Below are positions 1-6,294 of a stretch of 20,976 nucleotides of DNA, piece after piece; position 1 is the stretch's first letter, and each line of letters begins with the position of its first letter. Under the pieces are notes generated by a model that was given only the letters and a program-made list of their open reading frames with translations, did not search any database and was not told the DNA's origin. The translations under genes were made by a program, and so were the position numbers. The stretch comes from a virus. The stretch spans positions 1-20,976 of IMG/VR virus record IMGVR_UViG_3300037247_000994. One strand, 5' to 3'.

Positions 1-2
1 CG

Positions 3-251
3 TCACGTTTGTGCATATCCTCCCCGACCGGGCAGTGTGCTCGCCTTTTCCTCCGCCTGCGCGTTCATCTCGGCGGCCGTGATGGCGTGCTTCCCAACTC
101 CTCCCCTAAACTTGCGGGCCACTCCGCAGCGACGACAGCGCCCGCGCGCGCCAGGCGTCGAACGCGATTCGATATCCCAGACGTGCCGCTTCGTGAGCGA
201 CATGGGACACCAGTGACGGCAGCCGGGGCCACAATTATGGGTATAAGCCAC
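3..251 (-). CDS. Small zinc-ribbon protein (phage)
   Basis: An 82-residue protein starting at GTG 251, just after the metallophosphoesterase stop codon; an ATG at 281 would lengthen it by 10 residues and overlap that gene. It has an N-terminal Cys cluster (C7, C11, C15), then the pattern H23-x-W25-x-I, a Gly-rich turn and C39-R-R-C42-G ending in a Phe. This His-x-Trp followed by CxxCG-x4-F layout recurs in small zinc-ribbon proteins of many phages, whose role is unknown. It probably binds zinc. It is last in the operon that starts near 3348, and its stop lies three bases from the window edge. The start codon is uncertain; the coding assignment is moderately secure. Confidence 0.6.
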   Translation of the reverse strand: MAYTHNCGPGCRHWCPMSLTKRHVWDIESRSTPGARGRCRRCGVARKFRGGVGKHAITAAEMNAQAEEKASTLPGRGGYAQT

Positions 252-252
252 G

Positions 253-1608
253 CTACACCCTCGGCACCCGCTCGCTCTCACGGCCGATGACCTCGATGGC
301 GCGCACCTCGCCCACCGTCGCCAGATGGATGCGAGTCTGCTGCGTCTTGCGGCGCTTCGGATGCATGAACATGATGTCCTGGCTCGGTAGGTTGGCGGTC
401 GGGCGGCTGCCCTCTAGCACCTGTGGGGACGGGCCGACGAAGCAGCCGTTCTGGATGACCTCGCCGCCAATCTCGTCCTCGGCAGACTCGGCGGTGTGCA
501 GGTGGCCCTTGCACATGAAGTTGACGACCTCACCGACCACCGCGTTCATATGCAGTTTGTTGTCGAAGGCTCCCGTGTATGTCCGGCGCAAGCCGCCGAT
601 CTTGTGCCCGTGACGGAGGTAGAACGACCAGCCCTCGATTTCCGTCATGAGGAAGAACGGCCGGGCAATGTGGAAGTCCACCATACCGCCCACCAGCGAC
701 ATGACGCCCGCCGGGGACGTATACTTGTCCGCGCCCTCGCCGTACTCGATCCACGCACCGCCGGTCTGCTTCGATACAGCCTCGGCGATAAGCTGCCACG
801 CCCACAACTCCATGTTGTCCGGGCCGTAGGACTCGCGGTCACGGGCGGTGATGCGGCCGTGATTGCCGCGCACCTTCAGCCACACGGAATGCTCGAATCG
901 CTGCGTGAGGTCGAGGATGATCTGGGTCATGTCCACCACGAACCCCGCGACCTGGCGCTCCGCCGATACCTCCATCTGGATGCCCTGCGAGGGGAACATC
1001 AGCCCGTGGCCCTCGAAGTCGTCTCCGAGCGCCAGTCCGTAGAAGCGCGGCACCTTCATGAAAATCTGCCGCATCTGCGCGAATCGCAGCAAGCCATCTC
1101 GCCACCGGCAGAGCCGTTCGCGGGCCAGGTCGATGTTGTACTCGCCGATACCGCCGCTGACCTTTCGGTCGATCTGGGAGCCATAGTGCAGGTCGGAGAA
1201 TAGCGCCACCATCGACTCCGGCGTATCGAATCCCATCTCCTCAATCCGCGTCGCCTTGATGTGATCAGGCACCGCCCGTAGGCTGTCAGCGCTTTCCAAG
1301 ATCAGGCCGCGCAATTCCTCACGGCGCTCCGTCTCCTGCTCCTCACGGGACGGCGGCTTGTCCTTCACCTCGAAGGGCTGGCCCTGAACGCGCTTGCGCT
1401 TGAGCACATCCCGAATGATGTCCCGCGACAGGTCGATCCCATAATCCTTGCCGGAGAACGCCTGGTTCACCGCGGCCGCCACACCATCATAGTTGGCGTG
1501 CTCAGGCGCAGCGCCTTCGGCGAGAACGCGAATGTGGGCACGCACAAGCTCCCGTAGCTCTTGTGGCATATCACGGAGACGGGTGTACATCAGCTTAGCC
1601 ATGCTCAT
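253..1608 (-). CDS. Calcineurin-like metallophosphoesterase with N-terminal extension
   Basis: A 451-residue protein with the dimetal phosphoesterase signature in order: S-D139-L-H141, G195-D-D, G248-N-H, an HGH near 333 and G368-H-L-H. The first ~125 residues precede the catalytic fold and are predicted mostly helical and charged, possibly a small helical DNA-binding-like region. I chose ATG 1608 because it gives an ATGA overlap with the upstream resolvase stop and has GGGAG just upstream; the in-frame start at 1641 would overlap the resolvase by 37 bases. It is separate from the Mre11 homologue at 5317-6294 and has no Rad50 gene beside it. The substrate could be DNA ends, a cyclic nucleotide or a phosphomonoester; the sequence does not decide. 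The fold assignment is strong. Confidence 0.88.
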   Translation of the reverse strand: MSMAKLMYTRLRDMPQELRELVRAHIRVLAEGAAPEHANYDGVAAAVNQAFSGKDYGIDLSRDIIRDVLKRKRVQGQPFEVKDKPPSREEQETERREELRGLILESADSLRAVPDHIKATRIEEMGFDTPESMVALFSDLHYGSQIDRKVSGGIGEYNIDLARERLCRWRDGLLRFAQMRQIFMKVPRFYGLALGDDFEGHGLMFPSQGIQMEVSAERQVAGFVVDMTQIILDLTQRFEHSVWLKVRGNHGRITARDRESYGPDNMELWAWQLIAEAVSKQTGGAWIEYGEGADKYTSPAGVMSLVGGMVDFHIARPFFLMTEIEGWSFYLRHGHKIGGLRRTYTGAFDNKLHMNAVVGEVVNFMCKGHLHTAESAEDEIGGEVIQNGCFVGPSPQVLEGSRPTANLPSQDIMFMHPKRRKTQQTRIHLATVGEVRAIEVIGRESERVPRV

Positions 1609-2084
1609 TCTCCCTTCGGTGGTACGTTGTTGCAGCCCCACGCCGCAATGCAGGCGGCGTCGTAGGCGTCCTGCGGCTGATCGGCTGGCACCCCTAGCAC
1701 CTTCTGTGCGTAGGCGGCGATTTCTTCCTTCGAGGCATTGCTACCGCCGAGCAGCCCTTTCTTCCAGATGGTGTTATCGATCAGCGAATGATCGATCTTC
1801 CGCCGCCAGAGGTACGACCGGATGATGCCCACCACCTGGGCCTGGTCGCGGAGGGCCTTGGCATTGGTCTTCCCCCGAAACTGTGCCAGCACCGGGGTCT
1901 CGACATAGACCCATCGCACTCCCTGCCAGATGACCGGCGAATCTTCGAGTAGTGCCGCGAGCGCCTGAATTCGGTCTTCGGCTCTGCGCCCGGCGGCCTG
2001 AAGGCGATAGATGTTCGGCCCGCCGTCGTCCAGCACCACGATCTGAATCGCCTTCGTGTCTGGGTCGATGCCCGCAATCCTCAT
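1605..2084 (-). CDS. RuvC-like Holliday junction resolvase
   Basis: A 159-residue protein of typical RuvC length. It opens with the RNase H-fold strand R-I-A-G-I-D7-P-D-T and carries the second acidic residue in V-Y-V-E62-T-P and the third and fourth in D139-A-Y-D142. These are the four metal-binding carboxylates of RuvC-type resolvases. The expected role is cutting four-way or branched DNA made by recombination, to clear the genome for packaging. It shares ATGA-type overlaps with the genes on both sides (2081-2084 and 1605-1608), so it is likely translated in a coupled way. Family membership is clear; whether it prefers Holliday junctions or replication forks is not visible. Confidence 0.88.
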   Translation of the reverse strand: MRIAGIDPDTKAIQIVVLDDGGPNIYRLQAAGRRAEDRIQALAALLEDSPVIWQGVRWVYVETPVLAQFRGKTNAKALRDQAQVVGIIRSYLWRRKIDHSLIDNTIWKKGLLGGSNASKEEIAAYAQKVLGVPADQPQDAYDAACIAAWGCNNVPPKGE

Positions 2085-2533
2085 GCCTTCGCTTCCTCCC
2101 CCTCCTGTGGCTCCTCCGGCTGGTCGGGCGCACCCTCATCAGCCGGGTCAAGGTTCAATTCGCTGACTCCGAGGCGCTGCACGTCCTCGTGGGAGGCGAG
2201 CCGGACAGCCTCGCGCCCTGTAATCAATTCATACAACACTTGGCGGGTCTGATGCAAGACGTCCTTCGCCCACTCGCCATCCTCGGTAGACACGAAATTG
2301 TTGATGATCATGACCTCATCCTGATCAATAGGGAAGTCGACGTCTTTGAGGTCGGGGTCGGACTCAAGGGAGAAGTGGGCGAGGTAGAGGCGCGCGCAGA
2401 AGTCCATCACCCTGCTCGGCGCGGCGAAGGTGGCAGCGGGATCAACGAGAGGCCGAACCGCTTCGCGCAGACCGAGGCAGATGTCCCTGCTCAGTCGGAG
2501 GTGTTGATATTCTCGTACCACGCCCTCACCCAT
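2081..2533 (-). CDS. Hypothetical protein with acidic C-terminal tail
   Basis: A 150-residue protein I do not recognise. The first ~115 residues look globular and mixed helical, with a hydrophobic stretch around DFCARLYLAHFSL and a DQDEVMIINNFVS segment. The last ~25 residues are Pro- and Glu-rich and end in EGEEAKA, probably disordered. It starts with ATG five bases beyond the upstream stop (2539) and its stop overlaps the start of the RuvC-like gene. The operon position suggests a job in DNA processing, but that is inference only. No Cys pairs, membrane segment or known catalytic motif is visible. Confidence 0.75.
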   Translation of the reverse strand: MGEGVVREYQHLRLSRDICLGLREAVRPLVDPAATFAAPSRVMDFCARLYLAHFSLESDPDLKDVDFPIDQDEVMIINNFVSTEDGEWAKDVLHQTRQVLYELITGREAVRLASHEDVQRLGVSELNLDPADEGAPDQPEEPQEGEEAKA

Positions 2534-2538
2534 CCCGC

Positions 2539-3189
2539 TCAGTCCTCGTACTCCTCGTGCTCCAAGAAATCGTGCTGCGCGAAATTGTATTGAAGATCAA
2601 CAACCTCATCGACCTCATCGACCTCATCGACCTCATCGACCTCGCGGTAGAATGCGCGCACCTCGAAGTCGTACTCTAGGCCCTCCTCCTTCATCCAGGG
2701 CAAGTAGATGTGATTCCACTCGATACAGAGCTTGCGCTTCAACCGGAGCGGGAGCGCAATAAGCGGGAGCGGGCGCGTCTTCCAACCATTCGGCCGCCTG
2801 TCGGTCGGCATATCCTGGAACAACTCGCAGAAGCGCCGCAGGTTGGCCTTGCTCGCTTCGTACTGCCCAGGCTCCGGCACATCCGGTGAACCGCTGCCGA
2901 TCCACGTCACGAAGTACACACGCTTCATGCGCGTAGCCTCGATGTCAATCTGGTACTGGAAGCCAGCGACACGGCGCACGGCCTCCTCATCGGTCAGCCG
3001 CACACAGAAGAGACAATCATCGGCGACGATGGCTGGCTCCTTCCAGCGCCGCCGCCGGTCGATCTCAACCGTGGTCGTCTGTTGTGGTTGCCGATACGGA
3101 TGGCCCACAAGATAACCAGCGTACCGCTGCGCAATCAGCGTGTGTTCGTTCGCTAGCTCTCGCGGCGGATGAACCGTCTGTTGTGCCAT
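2539..3189 (-). CDS. Hypothetical protein with EVD tandem repeat
   Basis: A 216-residue protein of unknown function. The N-terminal part is basic (RRRRWKEPAIV around residue 50); the middle has a strand-rich stretch (MKRVYFVTWIGSG) and a conserved-looking W-N-H-I-Y-L-P-W segment. Near residue 187 the coding DNA contains a 9-bp tandem repeat that gives repeated Glu-Val-Asp, and the protein ends in an acidic, His-containing tail (EHEEYED). ATG 3189 follows GGAG about six bases upstream. It is the second gene after the promoter at 3376-3384. The acidic repeat is probably a flexible tail. No family could be assigned. Confidence 0.75.
   Translation of the reverse strand: MAQQTVHPPRELANEHTLIAQRYAGYLVGHPYRQPQQTTTVEIDRRRRWKEPAIVADDCLFCVRLTDEEAVRRVAGFQYQIDIEATRMKRVYFVTWIGSGSPDVPEPGQYEASKANLRRFCELFQDMPTDRRPNGWKTRPLPLIALPLRLKRKLCIEWNHIYLPWMKEEGLEYDFEVRAFYREVDEVDEVDEVDEVVDLQYNFAQHDFLEHEEYED
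2602..2643. repeat. 9-bp in-frame tandem repeat
   Basis: The plus strand shows about 4.7 copies of GACCTCATC in a row; the first copy differs by one base. Read on the minus strand in frame it encodes repeated Glu-Val-Asp in the 216-residue protein. The period is a multiple of three, so copy-number change would keep the frame. Confidence 0.95.
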
Positions 3190-3207
3190 ACCTACTCCCG
3201 AAGCCGA

Positions 3208-3348
3208 CTACGGACGGCTGTAACGCTCAGCATCCTCGCGCTGGCTGGGGCACAGGCGCTCAGGGTTGTAGTGACGCTCCGGGTCAATCGTCGGCTCCAC
3301 GCGGGTCGGAGTCTGGGTCGGGGTCTGGGTCTGGGTCTCGGTTGCCAT
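3208..3348 (-). CDS. Small Thr/Gln/Pro-rich protein, first gene of the left operon
   Basis: A 46-residue protein that is easy to overlook. ATG 3348 is preceded by AAGGAGG with an eight-base gap, one of the strongest ribosome binding sites in the window, and a TATAAT promoter lies about 28 bases further upstream. The N-terminus alternates Thr with Gln or Pro (ETQTQTPTQTPT) and is surely unstructured; the second half is charged, with RHYNPERLCPSQRED, and contains one Cys. The stop is TAG at 3208, 18 bases before the next start codon. The function is unknown. The strong initiation signals, and not homology, are why I call it real. Confidence 0.7.
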   Translation of the reverse strand: MATETQTQTPTQTPTRVEPTIDPERHYNPERLCPSQREDAERYSRP

Positions 3349-3375
3349 CTGGTTGCCTCCTTGTCAGGATACCCC

Positions 3376-3384
3376 ATTATAGCA
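3376..3384 (-). promoter_or_regulatory. Extended -10 promoter for the left operon
   Basis: On the minus strand TGC-TATAAT (3384 to 3376) is a perfect -10 hexamer with the TG extension. No good -35 is present at 17 bases (GTGGCG), which extended -10 promoters tolerate. It points to the 46-residue gene at 3348, whose AAGGAGG follows about 15 bases later. It would restart transcription of the genes from 3348 down to 3 beyond the plus-strand HNH gene. Confidence 0.65.
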
Positions 3385-3423
3385 CGTCAGACGGCGGCCG
3401 CCACCTCTTGTGCCTCTGCCCCT

Positions 3424-3452
3424 TTGATATGTCCTCCGCAATCTGCTACAAT
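3424..3452 (+). promoter_or_regulatory. Sigma70-type promoter for the plus-strand HNH gene
   Basis: TTGATA at 3424-3429, a spacer of exactly 17 bases, then TACAAT at 3447-3452 with a TGC extension (3444-3446). This is the best full promoter match in the window. Transcription would begin about 3458-3461, at or just before the ATG at 3462, so the message would have almost no leader. Confidence 0.7.
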
Positions 3453-3461
3453 ACATGAGCC

Positions 3462-3935
3462 ATGAGATGCACCAATTGCAGCAAAGAACGCGATACAGCG
3501 TCGAAACTGTGTGAGCAATGCCGCGAGACGAGTCAACGTGCCTCGCAACGACATCGGGATAAACTGGCAGCGGCTGGGCTGTGCCGGGACTGTGGCCAAC
3601 AGGAATTGTCCTCCAAAAAATACTGCGCGATCTGCCTGCAAAAAAGGGCCGAAGCGGGCCATCGCCTTCGACAGCAAGTCATGGAAGCCTATGGCGGACG
3701 ATGCGTCTGCTGTGACGAGACGGACTGGCGGTTTCTCACCATTGACCATACCGAAGACAATGGGGCCGAGCATCGCCGACAGATCGGCCCAGGAGGAGCC
3801 AACTTGTATCGCTTCCTCCGGGACAATAATTGGCCGCGCGAAGGTTTTCAAGTGCTCTGCGCCAATTGCAATGTAGCTAAGCATCAGTTTGGTTTTTGCC
3901 CTCACCAGGATTCTTCAGCACCTCAACTTCGGTAA
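3462..3935 (+). CDS. Zinc-rich HNH endonuclease, only plus-strand gene
   Basis: A 157-residue protein with five CxxC pairs (C3/C6, C17/C20, C41/C44, C55/C58, C81/C84), then the HNH core: F-L-T-I-D95-H96, and C133-A-N-C-N with a trailing His. This layout, zinc knuckles followed by C-x2-C, DH and CxNCN, matches small phage HNH proteins that are often free-standing homing-type nucleases. It has its own promoter and no Shine-Dalgarno sequence, and it lies against all neighbours in direction. Its last 59 bases overlap the 3' end of the Rad50 C-terminal gene tail to tail. It looks like an inserted cassette. It presumably nicks or cuts DNA; the target is unknown. Confidence 0.85.
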   Translation: MRCTNCSKERDTASKLCEQCRETSQRASQRHRDKLAAAGLCRDCGQQELSSKKYCAICLQKRAEAGHRLRQQVMEAYGGRCVCCDETDWRFLTIDHTEDNGAEHRRQIGPGGANLYRFLRDNNWPREGFQVLCANCNVAKHQFGFCPHQDSSAPQLR

Positions 3936-4578
3936 CGGCTCGCGCCACACGAAATCTATAAGCCGCGTCCGCCGCGTCTACATACTCTGGTTCTTGAGTA
4001 ACCATCAACAATTGGAAGCCGAGCCGATCAATGAGCGCGGCCATCATCTCCGCCAATGGATGACGGAACTCGATGCTGAGGTGGGCGAACGGCTCGTCCA
4101 GGACGAGTACGAGCCGCAACAGCGGCCGGGAGGCCATGATCAACAGGACGCGGAGCAGGAAGGCAATGATGCCGATGTAGCCGCCACCCTGGCCCGTCAT
4201 GACGTCTTCCTCCTGCCCGTCCTTGATGAGCACAAATTCCACGGCGCTCATATCCGCCTTCGTTGATGGCCTAATCTGTAGTTGTAGCTCCTCGCCGAAC
4301 ACGTGAGACAGACCCTCGGAGACGATGGCCTCGGTCGACTTCTGGAACTTGCGCTGCCAGACCTGCTCCATCCCCTGAAGCCGGTCGAGGACGGTGCGCA
4401 GAATCTCGGCCTCATCGCCAGTCGCGGTGACGCGCTCCTCGGCCTCGGCGAGCGTGGCGGCAATCGCCTCCCGCGCACCTTCGTGCCGGGCCAGTTCCTG
4501 GTTGAGCGTGGTGAGACGCGCCTGGAGCCGGGCCGCGATCTCGGCGACCTCAAGCAAGGACGGATTCGGCTTCGTCAA
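3877..4578 (-). CDS. Rad50/SbcC-like ATPase, C-terminal half
   Basis: A 233-residue protein that is only the second half of a Rad50-type SMC ATPase. Residues ~8-90 form a coiled coil; then come the ABC signature region (T128-G-Q-G-G-G followed by a hydrophobic helix), Walker B with LRLVLVLD161-E162-P and a D-loop, and an H-loop position where VTQEPEYV has Gln in place of the usual His. No Walker A is present; that sits in the gene at 6284-7231. The start is TTG 4578, with GGAGGG six bases upstream, overlapping the preceding coil gene by 29 bases. The C-terminal ~12 residues overlap the convergent HNH gene and may have been altered by its arrival. Expected to pair with the N-terminal half and Mre11 in end resection. 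Confidence 0.85.
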   Translation of the reverse strand: MTKPNPSLLEVAEIAARLQARLTTLNQELARHEGAREAIAATLAEAEERVTATGDEAEILRTVLDRLQGMEQVWQRKFQKSTEAIVSEGLSHVFGEELQLQIRPSTKADMSAVEFVLIKDGQEEDVMTGQGGGYIGIIAFLLRVLLIMASRPLLRLVLVLDEPFAHLSIEFRHPLAEMMAALIDRLGFQLLMVTQEPEYVDAADAAYRFRVARAVTEVEVLKNPGEGKNQTDA

Positions 4579-4810
4579 GCTGTCCCTCCAATTGCCCTAG
4601 GTCTTCCCGGATGCTTTCGATCAGTCGGTTCTCCTGGCGCTCTAGATCGCGGTCAGGATCGAGACCTAGTTGCTCGATGGCGTCGTCAGCGGCGGTCAAC
4701 TGATCCTCGGCCGCCTTCTTCTTCGTGCGCGCCTCGGTCGTGCGCGTCTTGGCGCGGTCGACGCGCTGGCGCAGATCGAGTACCTGTTGGGTTGGATCAT
4801 CTTTAGCCAT
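4550..4810 (-). CDS. Small coiled-coil protein, probable Rad50 coil segment
   Basis: An 86-residue, highly charged, almost entirely helical protein with heptad-like spacing (QQVLDLRQRVDRAK; LERQENRLIESIREDLGQLE), broken near residue 48 by LGLDPDRD. I place the start at ATG 4810 because GGAGGG lies six bases upstream; the longer reading to 4897 has no such site. It sits directly before and overlaps the Rad50 C-terminal half. The natural reading is that it supplies part of the descending coiled-coil arm missing from the split ATPase, or bridges the two halves. That role is inference; coil character is directly visible. Confidence 0.72.
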   Translation of the reverse strand: MAKDDPTQQVLDLRQRVDRAKTRTTEARTKKKAAEDQLTAADDAIEQLGLDPDRDLERQENRLIESIREDLGQLEGQLDEAESVLA

Positions 4811-5051
4811 AAACACCCTCCGGGCCGTGGCGGCGGCCATCACGCACATTGAACCCCCCGTGGCCGGTCGTTGGCGCGTGCCCCGCGTCCAAATCATAGC
4901 AGCACCGGGCTCCTAGCCGCTTGGCCTCATCGCGGAGAGCGATGCCGCACTCGTTGCACCATTCCACACGCTTGCCGCCGATCATGTCCCAGACACACTC
5001 GCCTGTCGGACACGGGTTCTCCGGGAATTCCGTCGGATCATGATGAGGCAT
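4803..5051 (-). CDS. Small Cys-rich zinc-finger-like protein
   Basis: An 82-residue protein with C14 and C19 (NPCPTGECVWD), W-C-N-E-C-G at about residues 31-36, and a C-C pair near residue 51, enough for one or two zinc sites. The C-terminal third is Gly- and His-rich and probably flexible. ATG 5051 has GGAGG seven bases upstream. Its start overlaps the end of the previous zinc protein and its stop overlaps the start of the coil protein at 4810. No family is recognised. Its place between Mre11 and the Rad50 C-terminal half suggests an accessory part of that complex, which is inference. Confidence 0.72.
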   Translation of the reverse strand: MPHHDPTEFPENPCPTGECVWDMIGGKRVEWCNECGIALRDEAKRLGARCCYDLDAGHAPTTGHGGFNVRDGRRHGPEGVYG

Positions 5052-5316
5052 TGATCGGCCTCCGTTCCTCGGCCCGGCAGTCCTGGCAGCGGTCGCCGTC
5101 TTTCTCTACCAGTTCATCGCAAGACCGGCAACCAAAACCCTTGCCGTCACGACACGCCTCACAATAGAGCTTGTCCCCGACCACAAGCCAATCGCAGTCG
5201 GTGGCGTGCCCCTGTGCCTTTTCAGGACTGGGGTGATGAACGATGTAGTCGGTTTCAAGCTCCTCGCCGCAGCCATCACAAACTGCGATGTAGCAAGTCA
5301 TCTTCGGCGTGGCCAT
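5038..5316 (-). CDS. Small multi-zinc-finger protein
   Basis: A 92-residue protein with four Cys pairs: CDGC, CEAC, CRSC and CQDC, plus a single C near residue 41. The first half resembles a treble-clef-like knuckle (VCDGCGEELETDY), the second half two close rubredoxin-like knuckles. ATG 5316 directly abuts the Mre11 stop at 5317 and has GGAGGAGG upstream. It is most likely a DNA- or protein-binding adaptor. I cannot assign a named family. Its neighbours on both sides belong to the Mre11-Rad50 group. Confidence 0.78.
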   Translation of the reverse strand: MATPKMTCYIAVCDGCGEELETDYIVHHPSPEKAQGHATDCDWLVVGDKLYCEACRDGKGFGCRSCDELVEKDGDRCQDCRAEERRPINASS

Positions 5317-6294
5317 CTAGTCCTCCTCCGCTTTCGTCAGATAGTACCTCAGCCGCGCGACGACCTCCTTCGGATCGTCCTTGGTGTATCGAGCAATTAG
5401 CTCCTCCAGCGGCGTCTCTTCTAGCTCCAGGGACGAGGCCAAGTTCTCGGCGAAGTCCCCAAGCTGCCGCTCCGGGGCCACCTCCTGGTCGAAGAATACC
5501 TCCTCGGCCGGGCGGGCGGACATGAGCGGGTGCCGCTCGAACTCGATCTCACCATGATCGAGCGTTACAGTCAATACCTCCGGTCGCCGCTCCAGATTGT
5601 GCTTGGTGCGCTCAACGCGGGCGACACTGCCAATGTTGGCGTACCAGCAACCGGACGGCAACTGATGGATGCCCAGGTCTCGATGATCATGCCCGCACAA
5701 GAGCACGTGCAGCAATTCGGTCGGCAGCTTGTCGGCATTGTGGTGCGGATAGATGGCGTCCTGGCCCGGCGGCAGAATCATAGCATGGGCAACCATGATC
5801 GTGTACCCGTTCTTGGGCCGCATCGCTACCTCGTCCTTCTTGAGCTTGAAGATGTTCGAAAGGTTGTCAATGTACGGCTCCCAATTTCGGGGCACGAGCA
5901 GCACCTTCTCGCCGCCCTTGACGGGCTCGATGACACGGGCTTCATCCAACCAATTGAGCGCGCCTGACTTGACCATGACACCGAACGGCATAGTGAATGC
6001 CGAGTCCGCGCCGGAATAGGAGAAGTCATGGTTGCCGCCAACACCGTAAATCTCGCAGGGCCGTCGCCGGTACAAGTCCACGAGCCGCACCAGCAGCCGG
6101 TTGATGTTGACGACGCCCCGGAACTTGTGGAACCAGTCGCCGGTGTCGACGATGAAGTCACAGCCGGTGCGGTCAGCGATGTCGAACGTCTCCTCCTGCT
6201 TGGCCAGAATGTCGTCCATGTAGGACTCCGTGCGGCCGAGCGGTGGCCGGTCGGCGTTGTGCAAGTCGTTCCTGACAAGGAACTTAATGCTCAT
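5317..6294 (-). CDS. Mre11/SbcD-like DNA exonuclease (gp47-type)
   Basis: A 325-residue metallophosphoesterase with the Mre11 motif series: R-N-D10-L-H12, G52-D-W-F-H-K, G87-N-H-D, V-A-H170-A and G201-H-D-H204. Together with a Rad50 homologue, such proteins resect DNA ends to expose single strands for RecA loading; T4 gp47 is the phage prototype. I chose ATG 6294, giving MSIKFLVRNDLH and an 11-base overlap with the Rad50 N-terminal gene; the ATG at 6321 adds nine basic residues with less support. The usual Ser of the SDxH motif is Asn here. It sits between the two separated halves of Rad50, an arrangement I do not know from standard phages. Confidence 0.88.
   Translation of the reverse strand: MSIKFLVRNDLHNADRPPLGRTESYMDDILAKQEETFDIADRTGCDFIVDTGDWFHKFRGVVNINRLLVRLVDLYRRRPCEIYGVGGNHDFSYSGADSAFTMPFGVMVKSGALNWLDEARVIEPVKGGEKVLLVPRNWEPYIDNLSNIFKLKKDEVAMRPKNGYTIMVAHAMILPPGQDAIYPHHNADKLPTELLHVLLCGHDHRDLGIHQLPSGCWYANIGSVARVERTKHNLERRPEVLTVTLDHGEIEFERHPLMSARPAEEVFFDQEVAPERQLGDFAENLASSLELEETPLEELIARYTKDDPKEVVARLRYYLTKAEED

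Noticed and set aside
496-1203. A 235-codon plus-strand frame.
   Set aside because: It is antisense to the metallophosphoesterase and has no motif or ribosome site.
2602-2643. Possible CRISPR-like array.
   Set aside because: The units are 9 bp, contiguous and in frame, with no spacers.
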